Shown here one piece after another: positions 14,865 to 22,199 of a DNA stretch of 24,738 bases; the stretch's first letter is position 1; the number at the start of each line of letters is the position of its first letter. Position numbers and translations under genes: made by a program. Below the pieces are notes generated by a model. The model ran no database searches and was not told the origin of the DNA. It saw nothing but the letters and a program-made list of their open reading frames with translations. This DNA is from BRH-c25 sp964447145. Its GTDB lineage: Bacteria; Bacillota; Clostridia; Lutisporales; Lutisporaceae. The stretch is taken from the NCBI GenBank assembly GCA_964447145.1, contig CAYURW010000033.1, forward strand, positions 1-24,738, in the 5' to 3' direction.

Positions 14865-16953
14865 TATTCACCTTCTTATTTTCTGCCCGCCTAAAACCGC
14901 AGGATTCGTTTGTACATCTGTATTCCAAACCCTTTCTCATGTATTTCTTTACCATGAGGCTGCCGCATTCCGGGCATTTATCAGCTATCGGCTCATCCCA
15001 GCTGACAAAGCTGCACTCGGGATATCTGCTGCAACCGTAAAACTTTTTGCCCTTCCTGGTTTTCCTTGCAATGATCTCCCCCGGACACCTCGGGCAATTA
15101 ATACCAGTGCTTTCAACTATTGCTTTTGTATTCCTGCAATCGGGAAAACCGGGACATGCAAGGAATTTTCCGAATTTTCCCTGCTTATATACCATATTCC
15201 TTCCGCAAAGCTCGCATATCACATCACTTACTTCATCCTGAATCTCAATTTTCCCGACACTTTCCTCGGCGCTGTGTAGAGTCACCTCAAAGGGCTGGTA
15301 AAATTCACGGATCACCTGTACCCATTCAGTCTCCCCTTCTTCGATCTTATCAAGCTTTCCCTCCATATTTGCAGTAAATTCAACATCCACTATATTTGTA
15401 AAATACTCCTTCATTATTCCGGTAACCTTTTCCCCTAAATCTGTAGGAATAAGAAATTTCTTGTCCCGGACCACATATCCCCTTGCCAGCACAGTAGATA
15501 TTATCGGTGCATATGTGCTTGGCCTTCCGATGCCCTTTTCCTCCAGGGCTTTTACAATTGTTGCTTCAGTAAATCTTAAGGGCGGTTCTGTAAAGTGCTG
15601 CTTGTGATCCAATTTTCTAAGCTTCACTGTCTGCCCCTCAGAAAGGTCGGGAAGCGATACTTCCTCTTCTTCCTTATTATCTCCCTCGTCCCTATAGAGG
15701 CTCATAAATCCGGCAAACTTCATGACGCTCCCCCGGGCCTTAAAAATGTAGCCCTTTGCTTCAATATCCGCAGTAACTGTATCAAATACGGCAGGCTTCA
15801 TCCGGCTTGCCACAAACCTTTCCCAAATAAGCTTATATAACCTGTACTGATCTCTTTCAAGGGAGCCCTTTATGTTTTCCGGCTCTCTGAACACTGAAGA
15901 AGGCCTTATGGCTTCATGAGCATCCTGAATGTTCTTTTTTGGTTTATCCTGCCTGGTTTCACTTTCCAGATAATTTTTCCCATATTTTTCTGTGATGTAT
16001 TTTGCGGCATCAGTTTTGGCCTCCTCTGATATCCTGGTCGAATCTGTTCGTATATATGTAACAAGCCCAACCGTGCCCTCACCCTGAATATCTACACCCT
16101 CATAAAGCTGCTGTGCCACTATCATTGTCCTCTTAGTGGTAAATCCAAACCTTCTGTGGGCCTCCTGCTGAAGGGTGCTTGTAATAAACGGGTTGGGAGC
16201 GCTCCTTCTTTTTTCCCCTTTTTTTATTTTTCTGACTGTATATATAGCATTTTTAAGCTCTTCAAGTATTTTGTCCATTTTAGTTTTGTTTGGAATTTCT
16301 ATCTTTTCATTTTCCGTGCCATAAAATTTTGCGTCAAAATTTTTTTTGGAACTTAGTTCACTAAGCTTTGCTATAAGAGACCAATATTCTTTTGGAATAA
16401 ATGCCCGTATTTCATCCTCCCTGTCACAGATAAGCCTTACGGCTACAGATTGAACTCTGCCCGCACTCAACCCTTTCTTTACCTTTTTCCATAATAAAGG
16501 GCTGATCTTGTATCCCACCAGCCTGTCAAGCACTCTTCTGGCCTGCTGTGCATTTATGACATTAAAATTCAATTCTCTTGGGTTTTTCAAAGCTGCCGTA
16601 ACCGCGGTCTTTGTTATTTCATTAAACTCAATCCTGACGATCCTCTTTGTGTCCAGGTTGAGTATCTTTGCCAGATGCCAGGAAATAGCTTCCCCCTCTC
16701 TGTCAGGGTCAGTAGCAAGGAAAATGTTATCGCATGCTTTGGCTTCTTTTCGAAGCTTTTCTGTAATCTCCCCTTTACCCCGTATGGTAATATACTTAGG
16801 CTCAAAATTGTTTTCCAAATCAATACCCAGCTGACTCTTGGGCAAATCCCTTATATGGCCCATTGATGCTTCCACCCTGTAACTGGAGTTCAGAAACTTC
16901 TTTATCGTTTTTACTTTGGCAGGTGACTCAACAATAATCAAAGATGTTTTCAA
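14854..16953 (-). CDS. topA: DNA topoisomerase I (type IA)
   Basis: TopA relaxes negative supercoils by single-strand passage. From the TTG at 16953 it has 699 residues. I prefer that TTG because GAGGTG lies 6 bases upstream, whereas the in-frame GTG at 16962 is itself part of that site. The TOPRIM domain opens with LIIVESPAKVKTIKKFL and has DPDREGE at about residue 82. The active-site tyrosine is in VTYIRTDSTRIS (about Tyr300). Three C-terminal four-cysteine zinc ribbons follow, the first two starting CELC and CPRC and the third starting CPEC. topA is the first gene of a topA-trmFO unit. Confidence 0.97.
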   Translation of the reverse strand: MKTSLIIVESPAKVKTIKKFLNSSYRVEASMGHIRDLPKSQLGIDLENNFEPKYITIRGKGEITEKLRKEAKACDNIFLATDPDREGEAISWHLAKILNLDTKRIVRIEFNEITKTAVTAALKNPRELNFNVINAQQARRVLDRLVGYKISPLLWKKVKKGLSAGRVQSVAVRLICDREDEIRAFIPKEYWSLIAKLSELSSKKNFDAKFYGTENEKIEIPNKTKMDKILEELKNAIYTVRKIKKGEKRRSAPNPFITSTLQQEAHRRFGFTTKRTMIVAQQLYEGVDIQGEGTVGLVTYIRTDSTRISEEAKTDAAKYITEKYGKNYLESETRQDKPKKNIQDAHEAIRPSSVFREPENIKGSLERDQYRLYKLIWERFVASRMKPAVFDTVTADIEAKGYIFKARGSVMKFAGFMSLYRDEGDNKEEEEVSLPDLSEGQTVKLRKLDHKQHFTEPPLRFTEATIVKALEEKGIGRPSTYAPIISTVLARGYVVRDKKFLIPTDLGEKVTGIMKEYFTNIVDVEFTANMEGKLDKIEEGETEWVQVIREFYQPFEVTLHSAEESVGKIEIQDEVSDVICELCGRNMVYKQGKFGKFLACPGFPDCRNTKAIVESTGINCPRCPGEIIARKTRKGKKFYGCSRYPECSFVSWDEPIADKCPECGSLMVKKYMRKGLEYRCTNESCGFRRAENKKVNSVE

Positions 16954-16984
16954 ACAATTCACCTCATTTAAAAATTCAAGTCAT

Positions 16985-17012
16985 ATTATAACAGAAAATT
17001 AGCAAAAATCAA
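16985..17012 (-). promoter_or_regulatory. Candidate promoter of topA-trmFO
   Basis: The minus strand has a perfect extended -10, TGTTATAAT, with TATAAT at 16985-16990, and a weak -35 (TTGATT, 17007-17012, 16-base spacing). The -35 overlaps the dprA stop codon. Between the two elements lies AATTTTCTG (16992-17000), identical to the left half of the CodY-box consensus, but the right half matches poorly. Confidence 0.6.
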
Positions 17013-18097
17013 ACTAAATGGTAAGTTCCACCAAACTGTTGAATCATCCCTTTAATTTCAAGTGTTGTCAGGGAAGCCATGACTTTGCCCGGATTCAGCC
17101 CCGTTGCAGAAGAGATATCATCTCTGCTGCCGCCCTTTATTTTAAGAAAATCAAGTATATGTGCTTCTTCGGCGCTTATTTCCGATTTCTCCGGATCTTT
17201 ATCAGTACTTCTTACCCTGCACAGTGTGCCAAGGTTTAATTCTTCGGTTATATCTTCTATTTTGCTGACAAGCTTTGCTCCATTTTTTATCAATGCATTG
17301 GTACCCTTACTATTTTGGGAGGTAATGTTCCCTGGAACGGCAAAAACTTCTCTTCCCTGTTCGAGGGCAAAATCAGCTGTTATCAATGACCCGCTTTTTT
17401 CTCCTGCTTCTACTATAATAACCCCTAAAGACATTCCGCTTATTATCCTGTTTCTTGCAGGGAAATGAGGTGCAAACGCTTCCGTATCAAAGGGATATTC
17501 CGTAATTATAGCACCGCATTTTTGTATGTCTTCGCATAATTTATAATTGGATGCCGGATATATATATTTATGACCACAGGCGAATACCGCTATTGTTCTC
17601 CCCTTTGTCGAAAGGGCTCCTTTATGTGCTGCAGAGTCAATCCCAAGGGCCATTCCACTTACTATTGTTATGCCCAATTCAGCAAGTCTGGATGCTATCC
17701 TGTGCGCCACCTTCAGCCCGTAATCGCTTGCCTTTCTTGAACCCACGATGGCTACTGCAGAAGAATCCCCCTCTGTCAAACTTCCCTTCACATAAAGGAC
17801 CGGGGGCGGATCATATATGTTTTTTAAGTTCTCAGGGTACCCATCTTCAAATACGGTATAAACCTTAATATTGTTTTTTTTCATTACTTTTAGATATTCA
17901 TCAGTATCTCCGATATTTCTGTGTCCTATAACTTTATTTGCAACCTTCTCCTTTATAATTCCCGAAGCCATAAGCTCTGAAAATGAGCATTGGTATACAT
18001 TTTCTGCAGAGCCAAAATGCCTGATAAGGTTCAAGCAGCTTATGCTGCCTATCCCGGGAACGGAGGAAAGCCATATGGTATATTTTTTTTCACGCAT
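17009..18097 (-). CDS. dprA: DNA processing protein DprA (Smf)
   Basis: DprA binds incoming single-stranded DNA during natural transformation and loads RecA. From the ATG at 18097, preceded by GAGAGGGG, it has 362 residues, the usual length. The frame extends 29 codons further upstream, but that part is unlike the family. The N-terminus (about 1-60) has a helix-hairpin-helix-like VPGIGSISCLNLIRHFG. The central Rossmann fold includes VAIVGSRKASDYG and GITIVSGMALGIDSAAH. The C-terminus (about 305-362) is a winged-helix domain. DprA is widespread in bacteria that are not known to be competent, so its presence alone does not show competence. Confidence 0.96.
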   Translation of the reverse strand: MREKKYTIWLSSVPGIGSISCLNLIRHFGSAENVYQCSFSELMASGIIKEKVANKVIGHRNIGDTDEYLKVMKKNNIKVYTVFEDGYPENLKNIYDPPPVLYVKGSLTEGDSSAVAIVGSRKASDYGLKVAHRIASRLAELGITIVSGMALGIDSAAHKGALSTKGRTIAVFACGHKYIYPASNYKLCEDIQKCGAIITEYPFDTEAFAPHFPARNRIISGMSLGVIIVEAGEKSGSLITADFALEQGREVFAVPGNITSQNSKGTNALIKNGAKLVSKIEDITEELNLGTLCRVRSTDKDPEKSEISAEEAHILDFLKIKGGSRDDISSATGLNPGKVMASLTTLEIKGMIQQFGGTYHLV

Positions 18098-18219
18098 ATA
18101 AACCCCTCTCTTCAAAGTTATTATTTGCATAATAGTGTGTTGCGTCGCATTATCCCAAATGTAACTTATATCTTCCCAAAGCATGATTTGGATACAATTT
18201 ATTTACATTCTTAATACAA

Positions 18220-18250
18220 TTGTCACAACGTGATAACAGCTTTGTAACAA
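18220..18250 (+). promoter_or_regulatory. Paired TTGTnACAA boxes, possible operator
   Basis: TTGTCACAA (18220-18228) and TTGTAACAA (18242-18250) are two near-palindromic 9-base boxes with centres 22 bases apart, roughly two helical turns. They lie just upstream of the plus-strand -10 element and could bind a regulator of the small RNA. I cannot name the regulator; the boxes do not fit the Rex consensus spacing. Confidence 0.35.
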
Positions 18251-18255
18251 TAGTT

Positions 18256-18264
18256 TGATATAAT
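18256..18264 (+). promoter_or_regulatory. Extended -10 promoter element on the plus strand
   Basis: TGATATAAT is a perfect extended -10 (TGnTATAAT). No good -35 is visible at 16-18 bases upstream, which is acceptable for extended -10 promoters. Transcription would start near 18271 on the plus strand, opposite to every protein gene in the window. Confidence 0.45.
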
Positions 18265-18270
18265 AATAAC

Positions 18271-18345
18271 AACAAAGATAACAAATATTAATTCTTCCCC
18301 CTCCTATTTATAATCGGCAGCATTAACTGCCGGTTATTTTATTAC
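18271..18345 (+). ncRNA. Candidate small regulatory RNA with anti-Shine-Dalgarno CU-rich stretch
   Basis: About 75 bases between an extended -10 (18256-18264) and an intrinsic terminator (18311-18345). The 5' part is AU-rich and likely unpaired. It is followed by TTCTTCCCCCTCCT (18292-18305), which is complementary to purine-rich ribosome binding sites such as AGGAGG. This layout (unstructured C-rich seed followed directly by a terminator hairpin) resembles known C-rich trans-acting small RNAs of Firmicutes such as RsaE/RoxS, but I do not recognise it as a member of any family. No reading frame of useful size exists on this strand. Expression is inferred, not shown. Confidence 0.42.
18311..18345 (+). 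terminator. Plus-oriented intrinsic terminator
   Basis: TAATCGGCAG (18311-18320) pairs with CTGCCGGTTA (18327-18336) over 10 bases, including one G-U pair, around a 6-base loop. It is followed on the plus strand by TTTTATTAC. Read on the minus strand, the stem is followed by TAAATAGGAGG, which is not a U-tract, so the signal is directional. Confidence 0.6.
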
Positions 18346-18363
18346 ATAGAAAAGCATAAATTG

Positions 18364-18435
18364 TAGAGTAAATTTCTGGCTTTGGTTATGCCTCTGCCGG
18401 GGCTTCCCTTCGGAAAAGGCCCATGGCAGGCTCTA
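18364..18435. other. Nested GC-rich hairpin just downstream of comM
   Basis: Four nested complementary pairs are present: TAGAG (18364-18368) with CTCTA (18431-18435), CTGCC (18394-18398) with GGCAG (18425-18429), GGGC (18400-18403) with GCCC (18419-18422), and TTCC (18404-18407) with GGAA (18412-18415). The compact part (18394-18429) starts 9 bases after the comM stop. It could be a 3'-end stabiliser of comM mRNA or part of an RNA on either strand. No U-tract follows in either direction. Confidence 0.45.
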
Positions 18436-18437
18436 TT

Positions 18438-19973
18438 CTATAAAGTATATTTCCTCTCTAAACTCCTGTATTGTATGGCTTCTGCAATATGATCCGCTTT
18501 TATATTGTCATTGCCTTCCAAGTCTGCTATCGTCCTGGCGACTTTTAATATTCTGTTATACGCCCTTGCGCTTAGGTTAAACTTGTCAAATGCATTTTTG
18601 AGAAGGTCTTTTTCCTGTTTGCCGATTGCACAATAAGCAGACATCTGTTTTGGCTTAAGCTGTGAATTAAAATATATTCCTTCACCCTTATATCTTTCCA
18701 ATTGAAGTTTTCTTGCTTTGTTTATTCTTTTGTTTATATTGGCTGAGCTTTCCCCTTTGGGGCTTCCGGATACATCATTGAAATTTAAGGAAGGTACTTC
18801 AATTTGCAAGTCTATTCTGTCCATAAGGGGCCCTGATATTTTTCCCAGGTAGTTTTTTATTTGAAGGGGGCTGCAGGAGCATTTTCCTGATTCATCTCCA
18901 TAAAAGCCGCAGGGACAAGGATTAATTGAGCTGACAAGAATGAACTTTGCAGGATATGTTATTGAGCAGTTAATTCTGGAAATTGTAACACATTCATCTT
19001 CCAAAGGCTGCCGCAGAACCTCGAGAACATTTTTGTGGAATTCAGGCATCTCATCCAAAAATAGCACACCATAATGAGACAGGGATACTTCTCCGGGGTG
19101 GGGCACCTTACCCCCTCCTATAAGCGAGGCGGCTGACATTGTATGATGAGGTGACCGGAATGGCCTTTTTGTAATGAGGCAGCGCCTGTCCTTAAGCAGT
19201 CCAGCAATACTGTATATTTTAGTTACTTCAAGACTTTCCTCAAAGGACATCTCCGGCAGTATAGAAGGCAATCTCCTTGCCAGCATGGTTTTGCCGGAAC
19301 CCGGAGGGCCAAGCATAATAACATTATGAGCCCCTGCTGCCGCAATCTCTAATGCTCTTTTTGCCGTTTCCTGGCCCCTCACATCTGCAAAATCATACTC
19401 CTCGTCCCTGTCGGATAAAAACATTGATCTTAAATCCACCTTGTGAGGTAATATTTCTATTTTCCCATTTAAGAATCTAACCATTTCTGAAATGCTTAAT
19501 ACAGGATAAATCTCCATATCGTTTACAAGAGCAGCTTCATCGGCATTATCCTTTGACAGTATTATTTTTTTTATGTTATTGTTTTTTAAAGAAAGGCACA
19601 TGGGCAGTATCCCGTTTATTCCCTTAACGGTACCGTCCAGTGAAAGTTCCCCCAGAAAGGCATAGCCATCCAATTCTTCTTTTAATATGTACATAGAGGC
19701 ACTAAGTATGCCTGCGGCAATTGCAAGGTCAAATACGGAACCTTCCTTTCTTATGCCGGCAGGTGCAAGATTAATGGTAACCCTTTTTTGCGGGAATCGG
19801 AAGCCTGAGTTTTTAATTGCAGCTCTTACCCTTTCCCTTGACTCCCTCACCGCTGCATCAGGAAGCCCTACAATGTCAAATCCCGGTAACCCGTTAGACA
19901 GGTCCGTTTCTACTTCAATAACGTTTCCTTCGATCCCATACAAAGCACAGGTGTTTGTTTTAAATATCATCAT
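18438..19973 (-). CDS. comM: ComM/YifB-type AAA+ ATPase (Mg-chelatase-like)
   Basis: ComM is a hexameric branch-migration helicase that helps integrate incoming DNA during transformation in Gram-negative bacteria; the clostridial relatives are usually labelled YifB or Mg-chelatase-like. The protein has 511 residues. The N-terminal Lon-protease-like domain (about 1-170) contains SNGLPGFDIVGLPDAAVRESRERV. Walker A is GPPGSGKT (222-229). Walker B is VLFLDEMPEF (303-312). A cysteine cluster NPCPCGFYGD followed by GKCSCS lies at 351-367. The C-terminal domain follows. GGAG lies 4 bases before the first of two ATGs, so the second (19970) may be used. It neighbours dprA, another DNA-uptake gene. Confidence 0.93.
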   Translation of the reverse strand: MMIFKTNTCALYGIEGNVIEVETDLSNGLPGFDIVGLPDAAVRESRERVRAAIKNSGFRFPQKRVTINLAPAGIRKEGSVFDLAIAAGILSASMYILKEELDGYAFLGELSLDGTVKGINGILPMCLSLKNNNIKKIILSKDNADEAALVNDMEIYPVLSISEMVRFLNGKIEILPHKVDLRSMFLSDRDEEYDFADVRGQETAKRALEIAAAGAHNVIMLGPPGSGKTMLARRLPSILPEMSFEESLEVTKIYSIAGLLKDRRCLITKRPFRSPHHTMSAASLIGGGKVPHPGEVSLSHYGVLFLDEMPEFHKNVLEVLRQPLEDECVTISRINCSITYPAKFILVSSINPCPCGFYGDESGKCSCSPLQIKNYLGKISGPLMDRIDLQIEVPSLNFNDVSGSPKGESSANINKRINKARKLQLERYKGEGIYFNSQLKPKQMSAYCAIGKQEKDLLKNAFDKFNLSARAYNRILKVARTIADLEGNDNIKADHIAEAIQYRSLERKYTL

Positions 19974-20062
19974 ACCACTCCGTATTTTTGAATTATTTAT
20001 ATATAATTCAATATATACCAGTTTTATCCTCCCTCTATATCAAATGTTTACAAAATTATTAT

Positions 20063-20136
20063 TTTGCGATACACCAACTGTTTCTAACACGTGACATTAC
20101 AAGAGGACAATTTTAGGTTTTATTACTTATCGCAAA
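20063..20136. repeat. Spaced 9-base inverted repeat upstream of comM
   Basis: TTTGCGATA (20063-20071) and TATCGCAAA (20128-20136) are perfect inverted copies 56 bases apart, in the 184-base gap between comM and the upstream methyltransferase gene. The arms could form a long-range stem enclosing CACGTG. No U-tract follows, so it is not a typical terminator. Chance cannot be excluded. Confidence 0.35.
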
Positions 20137-20157
20137 GAGTTGTACGCTTAGTCACCT

Positions 20158-20961
20158 TTAATGCTTCTTCCTCACATAAAACTCGTACATCAATATTGAT
20201 GCAGCTATTCCTGCATTAAGGGATTCCGCCTTCCCGGGCATCGGAATCTTTACTTTATAGTCAAGCGCAGCTTGTATGCCACCGTCAAGTCCTTGAGACT
20301 CATTTCCTATTATTATTGCAGATTTATTATAATATGGAAGCTCTATACAACTTGTACTGCTATGCGGGTCCGCACCAATCGTGACCACTTTATTGTCTCT
20401 GAATACCGAAATCACTTCTGCTGCATCAATATTCTGAAATACAGGGATATGGAACAAAGAACCCATTGTTGCTCTAATTGTCTTTCCATTATATAAATCT
20501 ACACTGCCTATTGAAAAAAGAACCGCATCCAAGCCGCAGGCATCAGCCGTCCTAATAATAGTACCGGCATTCCCCGGGTCCCTTATTTCATGAAGCAAAA
20601 CAACGTAGAGTTCATCCCTGGTAACAACCTCCTCCAGATCAAACTCAAGCTTTTTAGCTACTGCAATTACACCCTGGGGAGTCTCCGTCTCGCATATTTC
20701 CTTGAAAATTGCGTCCCCGGCATAGTATTGCGGTATGCTTTTACTGTCAAGTGTTCCCATCAAAGCGCTATAGCCTTCTTTTCCCTCACAGCTTTGATTT
20801 GTAAAGACATAGGAAATAGAGATTCCGTGTCCCAATGCCTCTGATATAAGTTTTTCTCCCTCTATAACAAATTCACCATATTCGTCTCTATATTTCTTTA
20901 TTTGGAGGGACTTTATATGTTTTATCAAACTATTACTTCTGCTTTTTATTATTTCTTTCAT
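20158..20961 (-). CDS. SpoU-family RNA 2'-O-methyltransferase (TrmH/RlmB-like, YsgA-type)
   Basis: SAM-dependent 2'-O-methyltransferase acting on rRNA or tRNA; the exact target is unknown. From the ATG at 20961 it has 267 residues. The frame continues 19 codons upstream, but GGAGCAGGATATT lies before 20961, the family-like part begins there, and a TTGACA at 21004-21009 could be a -35 inside the longer frame. The N-terminal substrate-binding domain (about 1-95) contains EFVIEGEKLISEAL. The trefoil-knot SpoU domain shows EIRDPGNAGTIIRTADACGL, then IIIGNESQGL, then IPMPGKAESLNAGIAASILM, the three motifs of the family. Its location next to rplT matches ysgA in Bacillus. Confidence 0.9.
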   Translation of the reverse strand: MKEIIKSRSNSLIKHIKSLQIKKYRDEYGEFVIEGEKLISEALGHGISISYVFTNQSCEGKEGYSALMGTLDSKSIPQYYAGDAIFKEICETETPQGVIAVAKKLEFDLEEVVTRDELYVVLLHEIRDPGNAGTIIRTADACGLDAVLFSIGSVDLYNGKTIRATMGSLFHIPVFQNIDAAEVISVFRDNKVVTIGADPHSSTSCIELPYYNKSAIIIGNESQGLDGGIQAALDYKVKIPMPGKAESLNAGIAASILMYEFYVRKKH

Positions 20962-21034
20962 AATATCCTGCTCCATTTTTGTTTCATTCCGCTGTGCTGT
21001 ATTTGTCAAAGATCCCATTGCTCTTTTACTTTGG

Positions 21035-21061
21035 AAAAAAAAGACCTTACAGGTCTTTTTT
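21035..21061 (-). terminator. Intrinsic terminator of infC-rpmI-rplT
   Basis: On the minus strand AAAAAAGACCT (from 21061) pairs with AGGTCTTTTTT around a 3-base loop and ends in a run of 8 T. It begins 2 bases after the rplT stop. The flanking A and T runs make it usable in both directions, but the gene context supports the minus strand. Confidence 0.92.
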
Positions 21062-21063
21062 AG

Positions 21064-21423
21064 TTAAGCGTTTAATTTTTGCTTGGCTGTATCAACAAGC
21101 CTTGAGAATGCTGCGGCATCGTTGATTGCAATCTCTGATAGCATCTTTCTGTTTATTTCGATGCCCGAGAGTTTGAGTCCGTTCATAAGCTTGCTATAAG
21201 ATATTCCGTTAATTCTTGCTGCTGCATTGATCCTGGTGATCCAAAGCTTTCTGTAATCCCTTTTTTCGAGTTTTCTTCCGATATATGCAAATCTCAGAGC
21301 CCTTATCACCGTTTCGTTGGCTATTCTATATTTTTTACTTCTGGCTCCAACATATCCCTTAGCCAGCTTTAAGATTTTTCTACGTTTTTTGTGTGCGTTA
21401 ACCGCCCTTTTTACTCGTGACAT
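21064..21423 (-). CDS. rplT: 50S ribosomal protein L20
   Basis: L20 binds 23S rRNA early in large-subunit assembly and, in Bacillota, represses its own operon through the infC leader. It has 119 residues, the standard length, and is highly basic. It starts MSRVKRAVNAHKKRRKILKL and continues with GYVGARSKKYRIANE; the later segments LEKRDYRKLWITRINAAAR and YSKLMNGLKLSGIEINRKML are typical. It is the last gene of the operon and is followed directly by a terminator. Confidence 0.98.
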   Translation of the reverse strand: MSRVKRAVNAHKKRRKILKLAKGYVGARSKKYRIANETVIRALRFAYIGRKLEKRDYRKLWITRINAAARINGISYSKLMNGLKLSGIEINRKMLSEIAINDAAAFSRLVDTAKQKLNA

Positions 21424-21444
21424 TTTCTGCTGCCTCCCTGTCTA

Positions 21445-21642
21445 TTATTTGTACGGAACCAGTACTCTGATCATTTTTGCTTCTGTGTCTGTTGCATATG
21501 CACCTTTTCTAAGTTTTCTGGTGCGCTTTGTGGTCTTTTTTGTAAGAATATGTGACTTATATGCACACGCTCTTTTAACCTTACCGGTTTTGGTAAAGCT
21601 GAATCTTTTTGCCGATGCTCTGTGAGTCTTTTGTTTAGGCAT
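21445..21642 (-). CDS. rpmI: 50S ribosomal protein L35
   Basis: A 65-residue, very basic ribosomal protein of the large subunit. The start at 21642 gives MPKQKTHRASAKRFSFTKTGKV, the family N-terminus. AAGG lies 6 bases upstream. A frame extending nine codons further upstream would read through the ribosome binding site. It sits between infC and rplT, the universal order. Confidence 0.97.
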   Translation of the reverse strand: MPKQKTHRASAKRFSFTKTGKVKRACAYKSHILTKKTTKRTRKLRKGAYATDTEAKMIRVLVPYK

Positions 21643-21683
21643 TAATATCCTTCCCTTCGTACTATTCATATTTCATACTAAAC

Positions 21684-22199
21684 TTACTGCCTCGGTGCCA
21701 GAACCATTATCATGTTTCTCCCTTCAAGTTTGGCAGGCTTTTCAACGACGCAGTCATCCTTAACTATATCATAAAATCTTTCCAGAGCTTTTTGACCAAA
21801 GGCAGCATGATCCACTTCTCTGCCTCTGAATCTGATTGTAACCTTGACCTTGTCTCCATCCTGCAGGAATTTTTGTCCGTTTCGCGCCTTGACATTCAAA
21901 TCATGTTCTTCAATCGTTGGTGAGAAACGGATCTCTTTGATGTTGATCACCTTTTGATTTTTCCTGGCTTCTTTCTCTTTTTTGCTTTGCTCGAACTTAA
22001 ATTTCCCATAGTCCATTATCCTGCAGACCGGTGGTTTTGCCTGAGGAGCAATTTTAACAAGATCAAGCTGCCTTTCTGCCGCAATTTCCAATGCTTGCCT
22101 GGAAGACATTATTCCCAGCTGATCACCATTTGCATCAATCACCCTTAACTCTCTGTCTCTTATCTCTTCATTGATCTGTAAGCCTTTGTTACTACTGAT
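21684..22199 (-). CDS. infC: Translation initiation factor IF-3 (probable AUC start)
   Basis: IF-3 binds the 30S subunit, blocks early joining of 50S and checks start codons. The start is taken at an ATC at 22199 because GGAGGTGA (22205-22212) is placed 8 bases upstream (from GGAGG) and because the product then has 171 residues, matching the family. The only other in-frame options are an ATG that overlaps the SD or codons further upstream. Non-AUG starts for infC are well known and support autoregulation by IF-3. The N-terminal domain has LQINEEIRDRELRVIDANG. The C-terminal domain has MDYGKFKFEQSKKEKEARK and KEIRFSPTIEEHDL. It is the first gene of infC-rpmI-rplT. Confidence 0.93.
   Translation of the reverse strand: MSSNKGLQINEEIRDRELRVIDANGDQLGIMSSRQALEIAAERQLDLVKIAPQAKPPVCRIMDYGKFKFEQSKKEKEARKNQKVINIKEIRFSPTIEEHDLNVKARNGQKFLQDGDKVKVTIRFRGREVDHAAFGQKALERFYDIVKDDCVVEKPAKLEGRNMIMVLAPRQ

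Larger units (their letters stand above)
18098..18437. other. 340-base intergenic region between dprA and comM
   Basis: No convincing protein gene is seen. In plus-strand order it contains about 120 bases of sequence with no clear element, two TTGTnACAA boxes (18220-18228 and 18242-18250), an extended -10 (18256-18264), a CU-rich run, a plus-oriented terminator (18311-18345) and a GC-rich nested hairpin (18364-18435). It is the longest fully sequenced non-coding interval in the window. A minus-strand frame of about 44 codons (18284-18150, TTG start) exists but is poorly supported. Confidence 0.75.

Noticed and set aside
18220..18239. Rex-type operator (TTGT...ACAA) in the dprA-comM gap
   Set aside because: The inner spacing and arm sequence do not fit the known 18-base Rex operator.
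18150..18284. Minus-strand frame of about 44 codons with a leucine-rich start, in the dprA-comM gap
   Set aside because: Only a TTG start, 15 bases from the nearest AGGAGG (too far), no similarity I recognise, and AT-rich DNA often gives such frames. The same DNA is better explained by the plus-strand RNA signals.
20962..21018. 19-residue extension of the SpoU methyltransferase
   Set aside because: A better ribosome binding site precedes 20961, and a TTGACA lies inside the extension.
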